A program made the translations under genes and the position numbers. Shown in pieces: positions 56,264 to 64,000 of a DNA stretch of 64,000 nt (its first letter is position 1; each line of letters opens with the position of its first letter). Source of the DNA: Kaistia defluvii (GTDB lineage Bacteria > Pseudomonadota > Alphaproteobacteria > Rhizobiales > Kaistiaceae). Location of the stretch: contig NZ_JAPKNI010000005.1 in assembly GCF_026343955.1 (NCBI RefSeq), positions 1-64,000 of the forward strand. The letters run 5' to 3'. The notes beneath the pieces were generated by a model. The model was given only the letters and a program-made list of their open reading frames with translations. It made no database searches and had not been told where the DNA came from.

Positions 56264-57661
56264 CTACCGATACGTTACGGCTTTTACGGCCGCGACGACT
56301 TCGCTGACATTCGGCAGAGCGAGCTTTTCGAGGTTGGCGGCGTAGGGCATCGGAACGTCCTTGCCCGTCACCTTCAGGACCGGCGCGTCGAGGAAATCGA
56401 ACGCCTTCTCCATCAGCTCGGACGCGATGTGCGAACCGATCGAATTCTGCGGCCAGCCCTCTTCCACCGTCACGCAGCGGCCGGTCTTCTTGACCGACTC
56501 GATGACCGTGTCGATGTCGAGCGGACGCAGCGTGCGCAGGTCGATCAGCTCAGCGTCGATGCCCTGCTCGGCCAGTTCCGCCACGGCCTTGGTCGCATAG
56601 GTCATGCCGATGCCGAACGAGACGATGGTGACGTCCTTGCCGACCTTGTGGATGCGCGCCTTGCCGATCGGCAGGACGAAGTCATCCAGCTGCGGAACGT
56701 CGAAGGAGTGGCCGTAGAGGATCTCGTTCTCGAGGAAGATCACCGGATTGGGATCGCGGATCGCTGCCTTGAGCAGGCCCTTGGCGTCGGCAGCCGTGTA
56801 GGGCACGACGACCTTGAGGCCGGGGATATGGCTGTACCAGGAGGAGTAATCCTGGCTGTGCTGCGCGCCGACGCGGGCTGCCGCGCCGTTCGGGCCGCGG
56901 AAGACGATCGGTGCGCCGAGCTGGCCACCCGACATGTAGAGCGTCTTGGCGGCCGAGTTGATGATCTGGTCGATCGCCTGCATGGCGAAGTTGAAGGTCA
57001 TGAACTCGACGATGGGACGCAGGCCGGCCAGCGCCGCGCCGGTCGCGAGGCCGGCGAAGCCGTGCTCGGTGATCGGCGTGTCGATGACGCGTTCGGCGCT
57101 GAATTCCTGCAGCAGGCCCTGGGTGATCTTGTAGGCGCCCTGATACTCCGCGACTTCCTCGCCGATGACGAAGACGTCGGGATCCCTGCGCATTTCCTCG
57201 GCCATTGCGTCGCGAAGCGCCTCGCGGACGGTGGTCGAGACGAAGGTCGTGCCTTCCGGAATCGCCGGATCGGCCGCGACCTGGATCGCGATCGGTGCCG
57301 CGGCAACCGGAGCGGCGGCCGGGGCCGGCTTGGCCTCAGCCGCGGGCGCCTCCGCAGCCGCCGGAGCGGGTTCCGCCTTCGGCGCAGCCGGCGCGCCCGT
57401 GGAGGCGGACAGGTCCTCGCCATCAGCGGCGATCACGGCGATCGGGGTGTTGACCTTCACGTTCTCGGTGCCTTCAGGCACGAGAAGCTTGGCGATCGTG
57501 CCCTCGTCAATGGCTTCGACTTCCATCGTCGCCTTGTCGGTCTCGATCTCGGCGATCACGTCGCCGGACTTGACGGTGTCGCCTTCCTTCTTGAGCCACT
57601 TGGAGAGCGTACCCTCCTCCATGGTCGGCGAGAGGGCCGGCATCAGAATATCGATGGGCAT
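56264..57661 (-). CDS. pdhB: Pyruvate dehydrogenase E1 beta subunit with lipoyl domain
   Basis: A 465-residue E1 beta subunit. Residues 1-80 form an extra lipoyl domain ([16 protein letters not shown], Lys in [14 protein letters not shown]), joined by an Ala/Pro linker to the E1-beta fold ([36 protein letters not shown], and [13 protein letters not shown]). The N-terminal lipoyl domain on E1 beta is a known alphaproteobacterial trait. It pairs with pdhA, 15 bp upstream, to decarboxylate pyruvate with thiamine diphosphate. Confidence 0.96.
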   Translation of the reverse strand: MPIDILMPALSPTMEEGTLSKWLKKEGDTVKSGDVIAEIETDKATMEVEAIDEGTIAKLLVPEGTENVKVNTPIAVIAADGEDLSASTGAPAAPKAEPAPAAAEAPAAEAKPAPAAAPVAAAPIAIQVAADPAIPEGTTFVSTTVREALRDAMAEEMRRDPDVFVIGEEVAEYQGAYKITQGLLQEFSAERVIDTPITEHGFAGLATGAALAGLRPIVEFMTFNFAMQAIDQIINSAAKTLYMSGGQLGAPIVFRGPNGAAARVGAQHSQDYSSWYSHIPGLKVVVPYTAADAKGLLKAAIRDPNPVIFLENEILYGHSFDVPQLDDFVLPIGKARIHKVGKDVTIVSFGIGMTYATKAVAELAEQGIDAELIDLRTLRPLDIDTVIESVKKTGRCVTVEEGWPQNSIGSHIASELMEKAFDFLDAPVLKVTGKDVPMPYAANLEKLALPNVSEVVAAVKAVTYR

Positions 57662-57676
57662 GGCTGTCTCCCGGCC

Positions 57677-58735
57677 TTACTTCAAAATGTCCGTCCAGAG
57701 CTCGGATGCATCCGGCTCCGGATCGTTCTGGGCGAATTCCGCCGCGCTGTTCACGATATCACGCACCTCGGCATCGATCTTCTTCAGATCGTCCTCGGTC
57801 GCCCATTCCTGCTGCAGGAGACGGGCGCGAACCTGCTCGATCGGATCGTGCTCGTTGCGCATCTTCTGGACTTCGTCCTTCGACCGGTACTTGGCCGGGT
57901 CGGACATGGAGTGTCCACGATAGCGGTAGGTTTCCATCTCGAGGATGTACGGCCCCTTGCCGGCGCGGCACCAGGCAACGGCCTTGTCGCCAGCCGCCTT
58001 CACTGCGCGGACGTCCATGCCGTCCACCTTCTCGCCGGGAATGTCGAACGACACGCCGCGACGCGAGAAGTCGGTCTGCGCGGAGGAGCGCGACACGGAC
58101 GTGCCCATGGCGTAGCGGTTGTTCTCGATGATGTAGACCACGGGCAGCTTCCAGAGCTGCGCCATGTTGAAACTCTCGTAGACCTGGCCCTGGTTGGCCG
58201 CGCCGTCGCCGAAATAGGTCAGGCAGACATTGTCGGTCTTGCGGTAGCGGTTGGCGAAGGCGAGGCCGGTGCCGAGCGACACCTGGGCGCCGACGATTCC
58301 GTTGCCGCCGAAGAACTGCTTCTCGATCGAGAACATGTGCATCGAGCCGCCCTTGCCGTGCGAATATCCGCCGCGCCGGCCGGTAAGCTCTGCCATCACG
58401 CCCTTCGAATCCATGCCCGCAACGAGCATGTGGCCGTGATCGCGATAGCCGGTGATGGTCTGGTCTTCACCGGTGCGAATCGCCATCTGCATGCCGACGA
58501 CGACAGCTTCCTGGCCGATATAGAGGTGACAGAAGCCGCCGATGAGGCCCATGCCATACATCTGGCCGGCCTTTTCCTCGAAGCGGCGGATGAGGAGCAT
58601 CTCGCGATAGGCGAAGAGTTCCTGGTCCTTGGAGAAATTTTCAACGGGTGTCGGCTTTGCCGATTTTACCGTTGCAGTCTTCCGTCCGGCGGCCGGCGCA
58701 GATTTGCTGCCGACTTTCGCTTTGGCTACGGCCAT
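57677..58735 (-). CDS. pdhA: Pyruvate dehydrogenase E1 alpha subunit
   Basis: A 352-residue E1 alpha subunit. The thiamine-diphosphate motif runs from GDGAANQGQVYESFNMA to the IIENNRYAMGT segment. Phosphorylation-loop-like sequences are YRYRGHSMSDPAKYR, as in the eukaryotic enzyme. The first 30 residues are Lys/Ala-rich and variable. It is the first gene of the pdh operon; a consensus -10 box and a 19-bp palindrome lie upstream at 58845-58879, giving a separate transcript from ftsB. Confidence 0.97.
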   Translation of the reverse strand: MAVAKAKVGSKSAPAAGRKTATVKSAKPTPVENFSKDQELFAYREMLLIRRFEEKAGQMYGMGLIGGFCHLYIGQEAVVVGMQMAIRTGEDQTITGYRDHGHMLVAGMDSKGVMAELTGRRGGYSHGKGGSMHMFSIEKQFFGGNGIVGAQVSLGTGLAFANRYRKTDNVCLTYFGDGAANQGQVYESFNMAQLWKLPVVYIIENNRYAMGTSVSRSSAQTDFSRRGVSFDIPGEKVDGMDVRAVKAAGDKAVAWCRAGKGPYILEMETYRYRGHSMSDPAKYRSKDEVQKMRNEHDPIEQVRARLLQQEWATEDDLKKIDAEVRDIVNSAAEFAQNDPEPDASELWTDILK

Positions 58736-58844
58736 GCCTTGTTCTCCGGGGCGTGTCCCAAACTGAGCGGGACGTTATCCGAAGCCAAGAGGCATTCCAA
58801 GATGCAGCGCAAGCATCGGAGCCATGCGCCAACTACATGACTTG

Positions 58845-58850
58845 ATTATA
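58845..58850 (-). promoter_or_regulatory. Consensus -10 box, candidate pdhA promoter
   Basis: On the minus strand this is TATAAT, a perfect -10 hexamer, inside an AT-rich pocket that stands out here. No good -35 box sits 17 bases upstream; that place, 58868-58873, is occupied by the palindrome 58861-58879. The predicted leader to the pdhA ATG at 58735 is about 100 nt. Confidence 0.55.
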
Positions 58851-58860
58851 AAAATCTCAA

Positions 58861-58879
58861 TGAACTGAAATTCGGTTCA
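58861..58879. promoter_or_regulatory. 19-bp near-perfect palindrome over the -35 region of pdhA
   Basis: TGAACTGAAATTCGGTTCA has nine-base arms that match at eight of nine positions around a central A. It covers exactly where the -35 box of the pdhA promoter would lie. The heptamer GAAATTC recurs 15 bases away (58867-58873 and 58882-58888). This is the geometry of a repressor or activator operator for the pyruvate dehydrogenase operon; no candidate regulator is encoded next to it. Confidence 0.6.
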
Positions 58880-58899
58880 TCGAAATTCCGGCTGGCAAC

Positions 58900-59235
58900 T
58901 CAATGCTGCGGGGTCTGCTGCAATGCAGCAATGCTGATCACCAGCTCATCCGCCTGCACGACATTGAGCTTGGCGCGTGCCCTCTCGTCGATCATGTCGG
59001 GATCAAGACTCTCGGGCCGCAGCAGCTGCGCACGGGCCATGAGCGAGAGGCGGCTGGCCTTGAGTTCCGCCAATTCCTTTTCCAGGACAACGGCTTCCCG
59101 CTCCATTCGCTCACGCGACCAGATACCGTAGTCACCATTGAAGGAATGGTAGGCGAAGTACCCCATCACGGCGAGCGAGCCGAGTGGAAGAATGAGCCGC
59201 CGAAGCTTGGAATGCTTGCGCTGTCGAGTGGTCAT
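58900..59235 (-). CDS. ftsB: Cell-division protein FtsB/DivIC
   Basis: A 111-residue bitopic septum protein that joins the FtsQLB complex. A basic cytoplasmic head (TTRQRKHSKLRRL) is followed by one membrane segment (LILPLGSLAVMGYFAYHSF). A periplasmic coiled coil (MEREAVVLEKELAELKASRLSLMARAQLL) precedes ESLDPDMIDERARAKLNVV, the DivIC signature. The Met at 59235 fits the family; an earlier Met would add 95 non-conserved residues. It lies upstream of pdhA, the usual alphaproteobacterial order. Confidence 0.93.
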   Translation of the reverse strand: MTTRQRKHSKLRRLILPLGSLAVMGYFAYHSFNGDYGIWSRERMEREAVVLEKELAELKASRLSLMARAQLLRPESLDPDMIDERARAKLNVVQADELVISIAALQQTPQH

Positions 59236-59591
59236 GAGGGAATCTGAACGCGGTGCAACATGATTGATAAAGGATGGGCCAAGACGATTAACGCGGAGTT
59301 TCCGGCCCGCTCGCGGCGCTGACAAAGGCGTCAAAAAGTGCTTCGGACCGTCATATCCGGCTTTTCCCCAGCTCGCTGGCCCGCCCTCTCCCATCTCGCC
59401 CCCCGCCCGCGCATGGCCGGGCTGCGACGGCGTGACCGTCCGGCAGATGGCGTTCAGGATAGAGAATCCTTGGCTATTGGCCCCACTCGCGGTATGGGAG
59501 GGCCAACTCGCATTCCGCATGATCCCTCACCGCTCGCGAACCGTTTGCGCGCGACCCGGAGTGCTTCTCCAATTTCAGGCCTTCGCCCACC
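59236..59591. other. Divergent region between ftsB and the helicase gene
   Basis: No gene is supported. The only longer frames here are continuations of the ftsB frame or antisense to it and have unnatural composition. Promoters for both genes must lie here, but no clear boxes stood out. The stretch is GC-rich apart from short AT pockets near 59255 and 59320. Confidence 0.5.
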
Positions 59592-61463
59592 ATGGTATCG
59601 CTCGTCCAGAATCCAGCCCTCGCACGCGCCCTCGCGGAAAAGGGCTATGAAACACTGACCCCCGTCCAGACCGCTGTCCTCCAGGATAGCGTCGGCGAAA
59701 ACGATCTCCTCGTCTCCGCGCAGACCGGCTCGGGCAAGACCGTGGCCTACGGCCTCGCCTTCGCCTCGACCCTTCTGGGCACTGAAGAGCGTTTCGGCCC
59801 CGCCACCGAGCCGCTCGCCCTCATCATCGCCCCGACCCGCGAACTGGCCCTCCAGGTCCAGCGCGAGCTGATCTGGCTCTATGGCCCGGCCGGCGCGCGA
59901 ATCGCCTCCTGCGTCGGCGGCATGGACGTCCGCCGCGAAGCCCGCGCGCTGGAAATGGGCGCGCATATCGTCGTCGGGACGCCCGGCCGCCTGCGCGACC
60001 ATCTGGAGCGCGGCCGCCTCGATATCTCCAAGCTCAAGGTCGTCGTTCTCGACGAAGCCGACGAAATGCTCGACCTCGGCTTCAAGGAAGATCTGGAGCT
60101 GATCCTCGACGCGTCGCCGAAAGAGCGCCGCACGATGCTGTTCTCCGCCACGCTGCCGCGCGAAATCGTGCGCCTGGCCAAGCAGTATCAGCGCGACGCC
60201 GTCCGCATCGACACGATCGACCAGAGCCAGCCGCATGGCGACATCGAATATCGTGCGCTGCGCGTTGCGCCGAATGAGATCGACCACGCCGTCGTCAACG
60301 TTCTGCGCTATTTCGACCAGCCGGCGACGCTCGTCTTCTGCTCGACGCGGGAATCGGTGCGCCGCCTGCATGCCAGCCTTCAGGAGCGCGGCTTCGAAGT
60401 CGTGGCGCTGTCGGGCGAGCTCAGCCAGGGCGAGCGCATGCATGCGCTGCAGGCGCTGCGCGACGGTCGCGCCCGCGTCTGCGTCGCCACCGACGTCGCC
60501 GCGCGCGGTCTCGACCTGCCGGATCTCGGCCTCGTCGTCCATGCCGACCTGCCGACCGGCCCGGCCATCCTGCTGCACCGTTCGGGCCGTACCGGCCGCG
60601 CCGGCCGCAAGGGCATCTCGGCCCTGCTCGTTCCCTACACCAACCGCTCCAAGGCTCTGCGCCTGATCAGCGCCGCCGGCGTCGACGCCTACTGGACGGC
60701 AGCCCCGTCCGCCGACGAGGTACGCGCCAAGGATCAGGAGCGCCTGCTCGAGAAGGCCATGATCTCCGAGCCGGCCTCCGAAGAAGACATGGCGCTCGCG
60801 ACCGAGCTCCTCACCAAGCGCACGCCGGAAGAAATCGCCGCCGCGCTGATCCGCCTGCACCGTTCGCGCCTGCCCTCGCCCGAGGATCTGTTCGATCCCG
60901 GCCAGCAGCAGGATCGCGGCGCACGCGACGCCAGGCCGCGGCGCCAGGACAGCCCGCGCGGCGAGCGCAGCGATCGTTTCGACCGCGATGCGCCCCGTGG
61001 CGAGCGCCCGCCCCGCGCCCCGCGCGACGCCAATGACGGCCAGTGGCCCACCAGCGGTCCCGGCAGCGAGAACGGCCGCGTCGAGCGCCCGCAGCAGGAC
61101 ATGGTCTGGTTCCGCATGAGCATCGGCCACCAGAAGAACGCGGATCCGAAGTGGCTGCTGCCGCTGATCTGCCGTCGTGGCCACGTCACCAAGAACGAGA
61201 TCGGCGCGATCAAGATCTTCGAGCGCGACACGCGCTTCGAGATCGTTGCCGAGGCGGCCGAACGCTTCACCGTGGCGCTGCGTCGCGGTGGCGAGGAAGA
61301 GATCCGCATCGAACCGGCCGACGGCGCGCCCGTGGGCGGCGCCGGTGCCCGTGGCCCCGGCAAGAAGCCGACCCGCCGCGCCGGCTTCAAGCCCGGCGGC
61401 AAGCCCGGTTTCAAACCGGGCGGCAAGCCCGGCTTCAAGAAGCGCGAACGCAACGACGGCTAA
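59592..61463 (+). CDS. DEAD-box RNA helicase with DbpA-type RNA-binding domain
   Basis: A 623-residue RNA helicase. The core has the Q motif (TLTPVQTAVL), motif I AQTGSGKT (43-50), Ia PTRELA, II DEAD in VVLDEADEMLDLGF, III SAT, and the C-terminal helicase motifs VFCSTRESVRRLH, ATDVAARGLDLP and HRSGRTGRAGRKG. An Arg/Asp/Gly-rich linker from about 435 to 500 is followed by a DbpA-like domain (VWFRMSIGHQKNADPKWLLPLICRRG), which suggests ribosome-assembly work. The tail repeats GFKPGGKP and is very basic. The intrinsic terminator at 61491 follows. Confidence 0.93.
   Translation: MVSLVQNPALARALAEKGYETLTPVQTAVLQDSVGENDLLVSAQTGSGKTVAYGLAFASTLLGTEERFGPATEPLALIIAPTRELALQVQRELIWLYGPAGARIASCVGGMDVRREARALEMGAHIVVGTPGRLRDHLERGRLDISKLKVVVLDEADEMLDLGFKEDLELILDASPKERRTMLFSATLPREIVRLAKQYQRDAVRIDTIDQSQPHGDIEYRALRVAPNEIDHAVVNVLRYFDQPATLVFCSTRESVRRLHASLQERGFEVVALSGELSQGERMHALQALRDGRARVCVATDVAARGLDLPDLGLVVHADLPTGPAILLHRSGRTGRAGRKGISALLVPYTNRSKALRLISAAGVDAYWTAAPSADEVRAKDQERLLEKAMISEPASEEDMALATELLTKRTPEEIAAALIRLHRSRLPSPEDLFDPGQQQDRGARDARPRRQDSPRGERSDRFDRDAPRGERPPRAPRDANDGQWPTSGPGSENGRVERPQQDMVWFRMSIGHQKNADPKWLLPLICRRGHVTKNEIGAIKIFERDTRFEIVAEAAERFTVALRRGGEEEIRIEPADGAPVGGAGARGPGKKPTRRAGFKPGGKPGFKPGGKPGFKKRERNDG
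61383..61439 (+). repeat. Tandem 24-bp repeat in the 3' end of the helicase gene
   Basis: Two full units (61383-61406 and 61407-61430) and a partial third (61431-61439) encode GFKPGGKP repeats. The copies differ only at synonymous positions, so the repeat is at protein level and probably selected for RNA binding. Such tracts may vary in number between strains by slippage. Confidence 0.9.
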
Positions 61464-61490
61464 GCGCTTCCTCAGCTTCTGGAATCATGG

Positions 61491-61519
61491 GGCCCGCGAC
61501 ATCGTCGCGGGCCGTTTTC
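61491..61519 (+). terminator. Intrinsic terminator of the helicase gene
   Basis: A perfect 10-bp stem (GGCCCGCGAC at 61491-61500 and GTCGCGGGCC at 61504-61513) with an ATC loop is followed by GTTTTC. It lies 27 bases after the helicase stop. Confidence 0.88.
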
Positions 61520-61734
61520 GTTGGGCTTCTGTCCGGGTCTCTTCACCCCTCCCGGAGGGAGACCGGAGCGGATCCCCAGAGTGCGTCCCTCCAGGCGTCG
61601 CTACGCGAAGCACCTCATCAGGAGGATGGAGGTCGGGGAGATGCAGGGCGTGGTCGCGGGTTCAAATACGTCCCGCCAAGCCTCCGAAGAGTCCAAGCCC
61701 GCAACCTTCCGGCCGGCACGCCAGTCTCCACGCC

Positions 61735-61770
61735 GAAACAAAAAGGGCCCGCGACGATGTCGCGAGCCCT
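61735..61770 (-). terminator. Intrinsic terminator of valS
   Basis: On the minus strand an 11-bp stem (arms 61760-61770 and 61746-61756, one G-U pair, loop ATC) is followed by TTTTTGTTTC. It lies 29 bases after the valS stop. The stem is nearly the same sequence as the helicase terminator, in opposite orientation 250 bp away. Confidence 0.9.
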
Positions 61771-61799
61771 CTGCAACGCATCAGGAAGCCCCTGACGGA

Positions 61800-64000
61800 T
61801 CAGTCCTTGAGACGCTCGAGGGCCGCGTTGATCTTGGCGGTCAGTTCCTGCGCTTCGGCCAGACGCTCACGCTGTTCCTCGATCACCTCTTCCGGCGCGC
61901 GCGAGACGAAGTTCTCGTTGCCGAGCTTGGCTTCGATCTTCGCGATCTCCTTGGCGGCCTTGTCGAGTTCCTTGCCGAGACGCGCGCGCTCGGCGACGAG
62001 GTCGATGACGCCGGCCAACGGCAGGGCGATCGTCGCCTCGCCGAGTACGGTCTGCACTGCGCCCTTCGGCGGCGCATCGGCCGCCGAGATCTCGGACGCC
62101 CGCGCCAGGCGCTTGATCAGCGCATCATGCGTCGCCAGCCGCGCCGTCGTCTCCGCCGAAGCGCCGACGATGATCAGCGGCACCATGGCCCCCGGCGGCA
62201 CGTTGATCTCGGATCGGACCGAGCGGACCGCCGAAATGAGCTCTACCAGCCAGTTGATCTCGGCCGCGGCCGCCTCGTCCTCGAAGTCGAGCGTCGGCCA
62301 CGCGTTGAGCGCGAGAAGGCCCTCGCGGCGGCTGCCCTCGTCGGCCGTGCGCTCCCAAAGCTCTTCGGTGATGAAGGGCATGAAGGGATGCAGCAGCGTG
62401 ACGATCCGGTCCAGCGTCCAGCCGATGGTGGCACGGGTTTCAGCCTTGGCGGCCTCGTCCTCGCCGTTCAGCACCGGCTTGACCAGCTCGAGATACCAGT
62501 CGCAGAACGCGTTCCAGACGAAGCGATAGAGCGCGTTGGCGGCATCGTTGAAGCGATAGGCTTCCAGCGCCTCCGTCACGGCGCGCGCGGTGCGCGTCGT
62601 CTCCGTCGCGATCCAGCGGTTCAACCGCTCCTTGGCCGTCGACGGGTCGAAGCCGGCCACCCGCGTCGCGCCATTCATCTCGGCGAAGCGCGAGGCGTTC
62701 CAGAGCTTGGTCGCGAAGTTGCGATAGCCCTCGACACGCGACGTCGCGAGCTTGATGTCGCGGCCCTGCGCGGCCATGGCGGTCAGCGTGAAGCGCAGCG
62801 CATCGGCGCCATACTCGTCGATCAGCGTGATCGGATCGATGACGTTGCCCTTCGACTTCGACATCTTGGCGCCCTTCTCGTCGCGGACGAGGGCGTGGAT
62901 GTAGACGTCCTTGAAGGGTTCGACCGGGGTGCCGTTCTCGTCCTTCATGAAGTGCAGGCCCATCATCATCATCCGGGCGACCCAGAAGAAGATGATGTCG
63001 AAGCCGGTGATCAGCACGCTGGTCGGATAGTAACGGGCGAGTTCGTTGGTCTCGTCGGGCCAGCCGAGCGTCGAGAACGGCCACAGCGCCGAGGAGAACC
63101 AGGTATCGAGCACGTCCTCATCGCGCGTCAACGCGGCCGGCGCACCATAGTGAGCGGCTGCCAGAGCCGAAGCCTCGGCCGCGTCATAGGCGACGAACAC
63201 CTTGCCGTCCGGGCCATACCAGGCCGGGATCTGGTGTCCCCACCAGAGCTGGCGCGAGATGCACCACGGCTGGATGTTCTCCATCCACTCGAAATACGTC
63301 TTTTCCCAGTTCTTCGGGACGAAGTCCGTGCGGCCCTCGCGCACCGAGGCGATCGCCGGCTGCGCCAGCGTGTGCGCATCGACATACCACTGCTCGGTCA
63401 GGAACGGCTCGATGGGGACGCCGCCGCGATCGCCATGCGGCACGGTGTGCCCATGTTCCTCGATCTCGGCGAGATAACCCTGCTCTTCCATCATCGCGAC
63501 GACGGAATTGCGTACCGTGAAGCGGTCCAGGCCCTCGAAGGCAGAGATCGTGTCGGCAAGTGACGCCGTCTTGTCGAGGCCCGCGAGGAACTCGGCATTC
63601 CCGGCGATCGCCACGTTGGCCTGGCGATCGAGCACCGAGATCATCGGCAGGTTGTGCCGACGGCCGACCTCGAAATCGTTGAAGTCGTGCGCCGGCGTGA
63701 TCTTGACCGCGCCAGACCCCTTCTCGGGATCGGAATATTCGTCGGCGACGATCGGGATACGGCGACCGACCAGCGGCAGGATGGCATGCGCGCCGGCGGC
63801 GACGAAGGCCTGATAGCGCTCGTCATCCGGATGCACGGCAACGGCGGTGTCGCCGAGCATGGTTTCCGGCCGGGTCGTCGCCACGGTGATGAAGGTCGAC
63901 GCATCGTCGGGATCGAAGGTCTTGCCCTCGATCGGATAGCGGAAATGATAGAGCTTGCCCTTGGTCTCGACCTGGATGACCTCGAGATCCGAAATCGCCG
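61800..64000 (-). CDS. valS: Valyl-tRNA synthetase (C-terminal part; runs off the window)
   Basis: A class I aminoacyl-tRNA synthetase. The frame is open to the right edge, so the N-terminus and HIGH motif are outside. Visible parts are the editing (CP1) domain with ATTRPETMLGDTAVAVHP and PLVGRRIPIVADEYSDPEKGSGAVKITPAHD, the IFFWVARMMMMGLHF segment, and the KMSKSKGN signature of the active site. The anticodon-binding domain and the C-terminal coiled-coil arm (RARLGKELDKAAKEIAKIEAKL) that is typical of ValRS complete it. About 733 codons lie in the window, of some 900-950 expected. Confidence 0.96.
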   Translation of the reverse strand, partial: AISDLEVIQVETKGKLYHFRYPIEGKTFDPDDASTFITVATTRPETMLGDTAVAVHPDDERYQAFVAAGAHAILPLVGRRIPIVADEYSDPEKGSGAVKITPAHDFNDFEVGRRHNLPMISVLDRQANVAIAGNAEFLAGLDKTASLADTISAFEGLDRFTVRNSVVAMMEEQGYLAEIEEHGHTVPHGDRGGVPIEPFLTEQWYVDAHTLAQPAIASVREGRTDFVPKNWEKTYFEWMENIQPWCISRQLWWGHQIPAWYGPDGKVFVAYDAAEASALAAAHYGAPAALTRDEDVLDTWFSSALWPFSTLGWPDETNELARYYPTSVLITGFDIIFFWVARMMMMGLHFMKDENGTPVEPFKDVYIHALVRDEKGAKMSKSKGNVIDPITLIDEYGADALRFTLTAMAAQGRDIKLATSRVEGYRNFATKLWNASRFAEMNGATRVAGFDPSTAKERLNRWIATETTRTARAVTEALEAYRFNDAANALYRFVWNAFCDWYLELVKPVLNGEDEAAKAETRATIGWTLDRIVTLLHPFMPFITEELWERTADEGSRREGLLALNAWPTLDFEDEAAAAEINWLVELISAVRSVRSEINVPPGAMVPLIIVGASAETTARLATHDALIKRLARASEISAADAPPKGAVQTVLGEATIALPLAGVIDLVAERARLGKELDKAAKEIAKIEAKLGNENFVSRAPEEVIEEQRERLAEAQELTAKINAALERLKD

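Larger units (their letters stand above)
61464..61799. other. Convergent intergenic region with two terminators and palindromic DNA
   Basis: This gap between the helicase and valS contains no supported gene. It holds the helicase terminator (61491-61519), the valS terminator (61735-61770), and between them a further inverted repeat (GGTCTC at 61536-61541 and GAGACC at 61559-61564, enclosing CCTCCCGGAGG). That repeat looks like an extragenic palindromic element of the kind spread through some alphaproteobacterial genomes. Confidence 0.6.

Noticed and set aside
55973-58840. A 955-codon plus-strand frame opposite the DUF5076-like, pdhB and pdhA genes
   Set aside because: It mirrors the codon periodicity of the pyruvate dehydrogenase genes and has no ribosome-binding site or family motif.
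59454-61184. A 576-codon minus-strand frame opposite the RNA helicase
   Set aside because: It is antisense to a helicase with all motifs intact; its composition is unnatural.
61640-61690. tRNA-like T-arm (GCGGGTTCAAAT followed by CCCGC)
   Set aside because: The loop would be 11 nt instead of 7, and no acceptor, D or anticodon arms can be drawn around it.

Overview
The window is GC-rich DNA that reads as a chromosome segment of an alphaproteobacterium, most likely order Hyphomicrobiales (Rhizobiales). The support is gene order: ftsB, then pdhA, lipoyl-bearing pdhB, a DUF5076-like gene, pdhC, lpdA, lipA and a coq10-like gene, followed by cinA, fused ispDF and dusB-ntrB-ntrC-ntrY-ntrX, then dat, hfq, hflX and mazG. 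I cannot name the genus. No tRNA, rRNA, insertion sequence, prophage, plasmid or CRISPR feature was found.

Layout. Positions 1-741 hold no gene I can support. From 742 to 3467 come a small secreted protein and a bacteriophytochrome histidine kinase. From 3530 to about 33700 lies a roughly 30-kb exopolysaccharide cluster of short, alternately oriented operons. It contains ten glycosyltransferase genes, a WecA-like lipid-carrier sugar-phosphate transferase, GDP-fucose synthesis (gmd, fcl), a Wzx-type flippase and a probable Wzy-type polymerase. It also holds a set of sugar-modifying enzymes: an SDR, a DUF4910 aminopeptidase-like protein, an RmlC-like epimerase, a C-methyltransferase, a glucose-1-phosphate cytidylyltransferase and a PIG-L deacetylase. 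At its end are an ExoF/Wza-type export protein, a Wzc/ExoP-type chain-length ATPase and a LuxR regulator whose receiver domain has lost its phosphoacceptor. The cluster looks able to build repeat units on undecaprenyl phosphate, flip and polymerise them, and export the polymer.

From 33843 to 36579 are a membrane-anchored nuclease, two small conserved proteins, cspA and mazG. From 36622 to 46831, on the minus strand, are hflX, hfq, dat, ntrX, ntrY, ntrC, ntrB and dusB, which cover nitrogen and redox signalling, RNA chaperoning and tRNA modification. From 46991 to 50894 are ispDF, cinA and a SulP transporter carrying STAS and cyclic-nucleotide-binding domains. From 51018 to 58735 lies the minus-strand pyruvate dehydrogenase block, with lipoate synthase, a COQ10-like protein and two YeaQ-type membrane proteins. 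ftsB, a DbpA-type RNA helicase and valS (running off the right edge) finish the window.

Most worth a second look: a GT32-Anp1 (GT62-like) fusion glycosyltransferase; the CDP-sugar/C-methyl/DUF4910 module, which has no obvious 4,6-dehydratase; the pseudo-receiver LuxR regulator with nested inverted repeats in its promoter; and a near-perfect 19-bp palindrome on the candidate pdhA promoter.
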